Positions 6,347 to 6,364 of a DNA stretch of 6,364 nucleotides are shown in pieces. The position numbers and the translations under genes are program-made. The stretch covers positions 6,402 to 12,765 of the forward strand of contig DEGR01000081.1 in assembly GCA_002351535.1 (NCBI GenBank), written 5' to 3'. The notes under the pieces were generated by a model. It did not search any database. It was not told the origin of the DNA and saw only the letters and a program-made list of their open reading frames with translations. The stretch's first letter is position 1, and every line of letters begins with the position of its first letter. Source of the stretch: Lachnospira sp. UBA2821. GTDB taxonomy: Bacteria; Bacillota; Clostridia; Lachnospirales; Lachnospiraceae.

Positions 6347-6364
6347 CCTCTCGGATTATTGAAG

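Overview
The window looks like chromosomal DNA from a low-GC Gram-positive gut or rumen anaerobe of class Clostridia. A Lachnospiraceae member (Lachnospira, Eubacterium, Butyrivibrio or Roseburia type) is most likely, but the genus cannot be fixed from the sequence. The evidence is the AT-rich sequence, strong AAAGGAG ribosome binding sites, a secreted multimodular alpha-amylase with starch-binding modules, Thr/Lys-rich hexapeptide linkers and lysine-rich triple-tyrosine-type tails. No tRNA, rRNA, CRISPR array or recognisable transposase is present.

Layout. (1) Positions 1-734 are the 3' end of a gene that enters from the left: an ETTK-type repeat linker followed by two lysine-rich triple-tyrosine/Ig-like modules. 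(2) After 46 bp with no terminator, positions 781-5334 encode a complete 1517-residue secreted alpha-amylase. Its order is signal peptide, GH13 catalytic domain, Ig-like module, CBM26, Ig-like module, CBM74, a third triple-tyrosine-like module, a 127-residue repeat linker and two lysine-rich triple-tyrosine modules. From signal peptide to CBM74 this matches the order I recall for the Ruminococcus bromii amylosome protein Sas6, but the C-terminal dockerin of that protein is replaced by the linker and basic tail. (3) Positions 5339-5368 form a strong hairpin that ends the operon and is also T-rich on the minus-strand side. (4) Positions 5403-5525 may hold a decayed minus-strand gene end. (5) A sigma-A-like promoter at 5536-5564 leads into a 248-codon gene at 5600-6346. 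This is the seven-helix membrane half of what looks like a sensor/HD-GYP type protein, and it stops where the cytoplasmic output domain would be expected to begin.

How the parts fit. The two left-hand genes encode surface or secreted proteins with the same kind of linker and tail, and they are probably co-transcribed. The amylase should attack granular or resistant starch, with CBM26 and CBM74 holding the substrate and the basic tail perhaps holding the enzyme at the cell wall. The 7TM gene is a separate transcription unit with no evident functional link.

The most interesting points are the Sas6-like enzyme with a non-dockerin tail, the in-frame repeats shared by the two neighbouring linkers, the missing output domain of the 7TM protein, and the possible gene remnant with its own terminator side.
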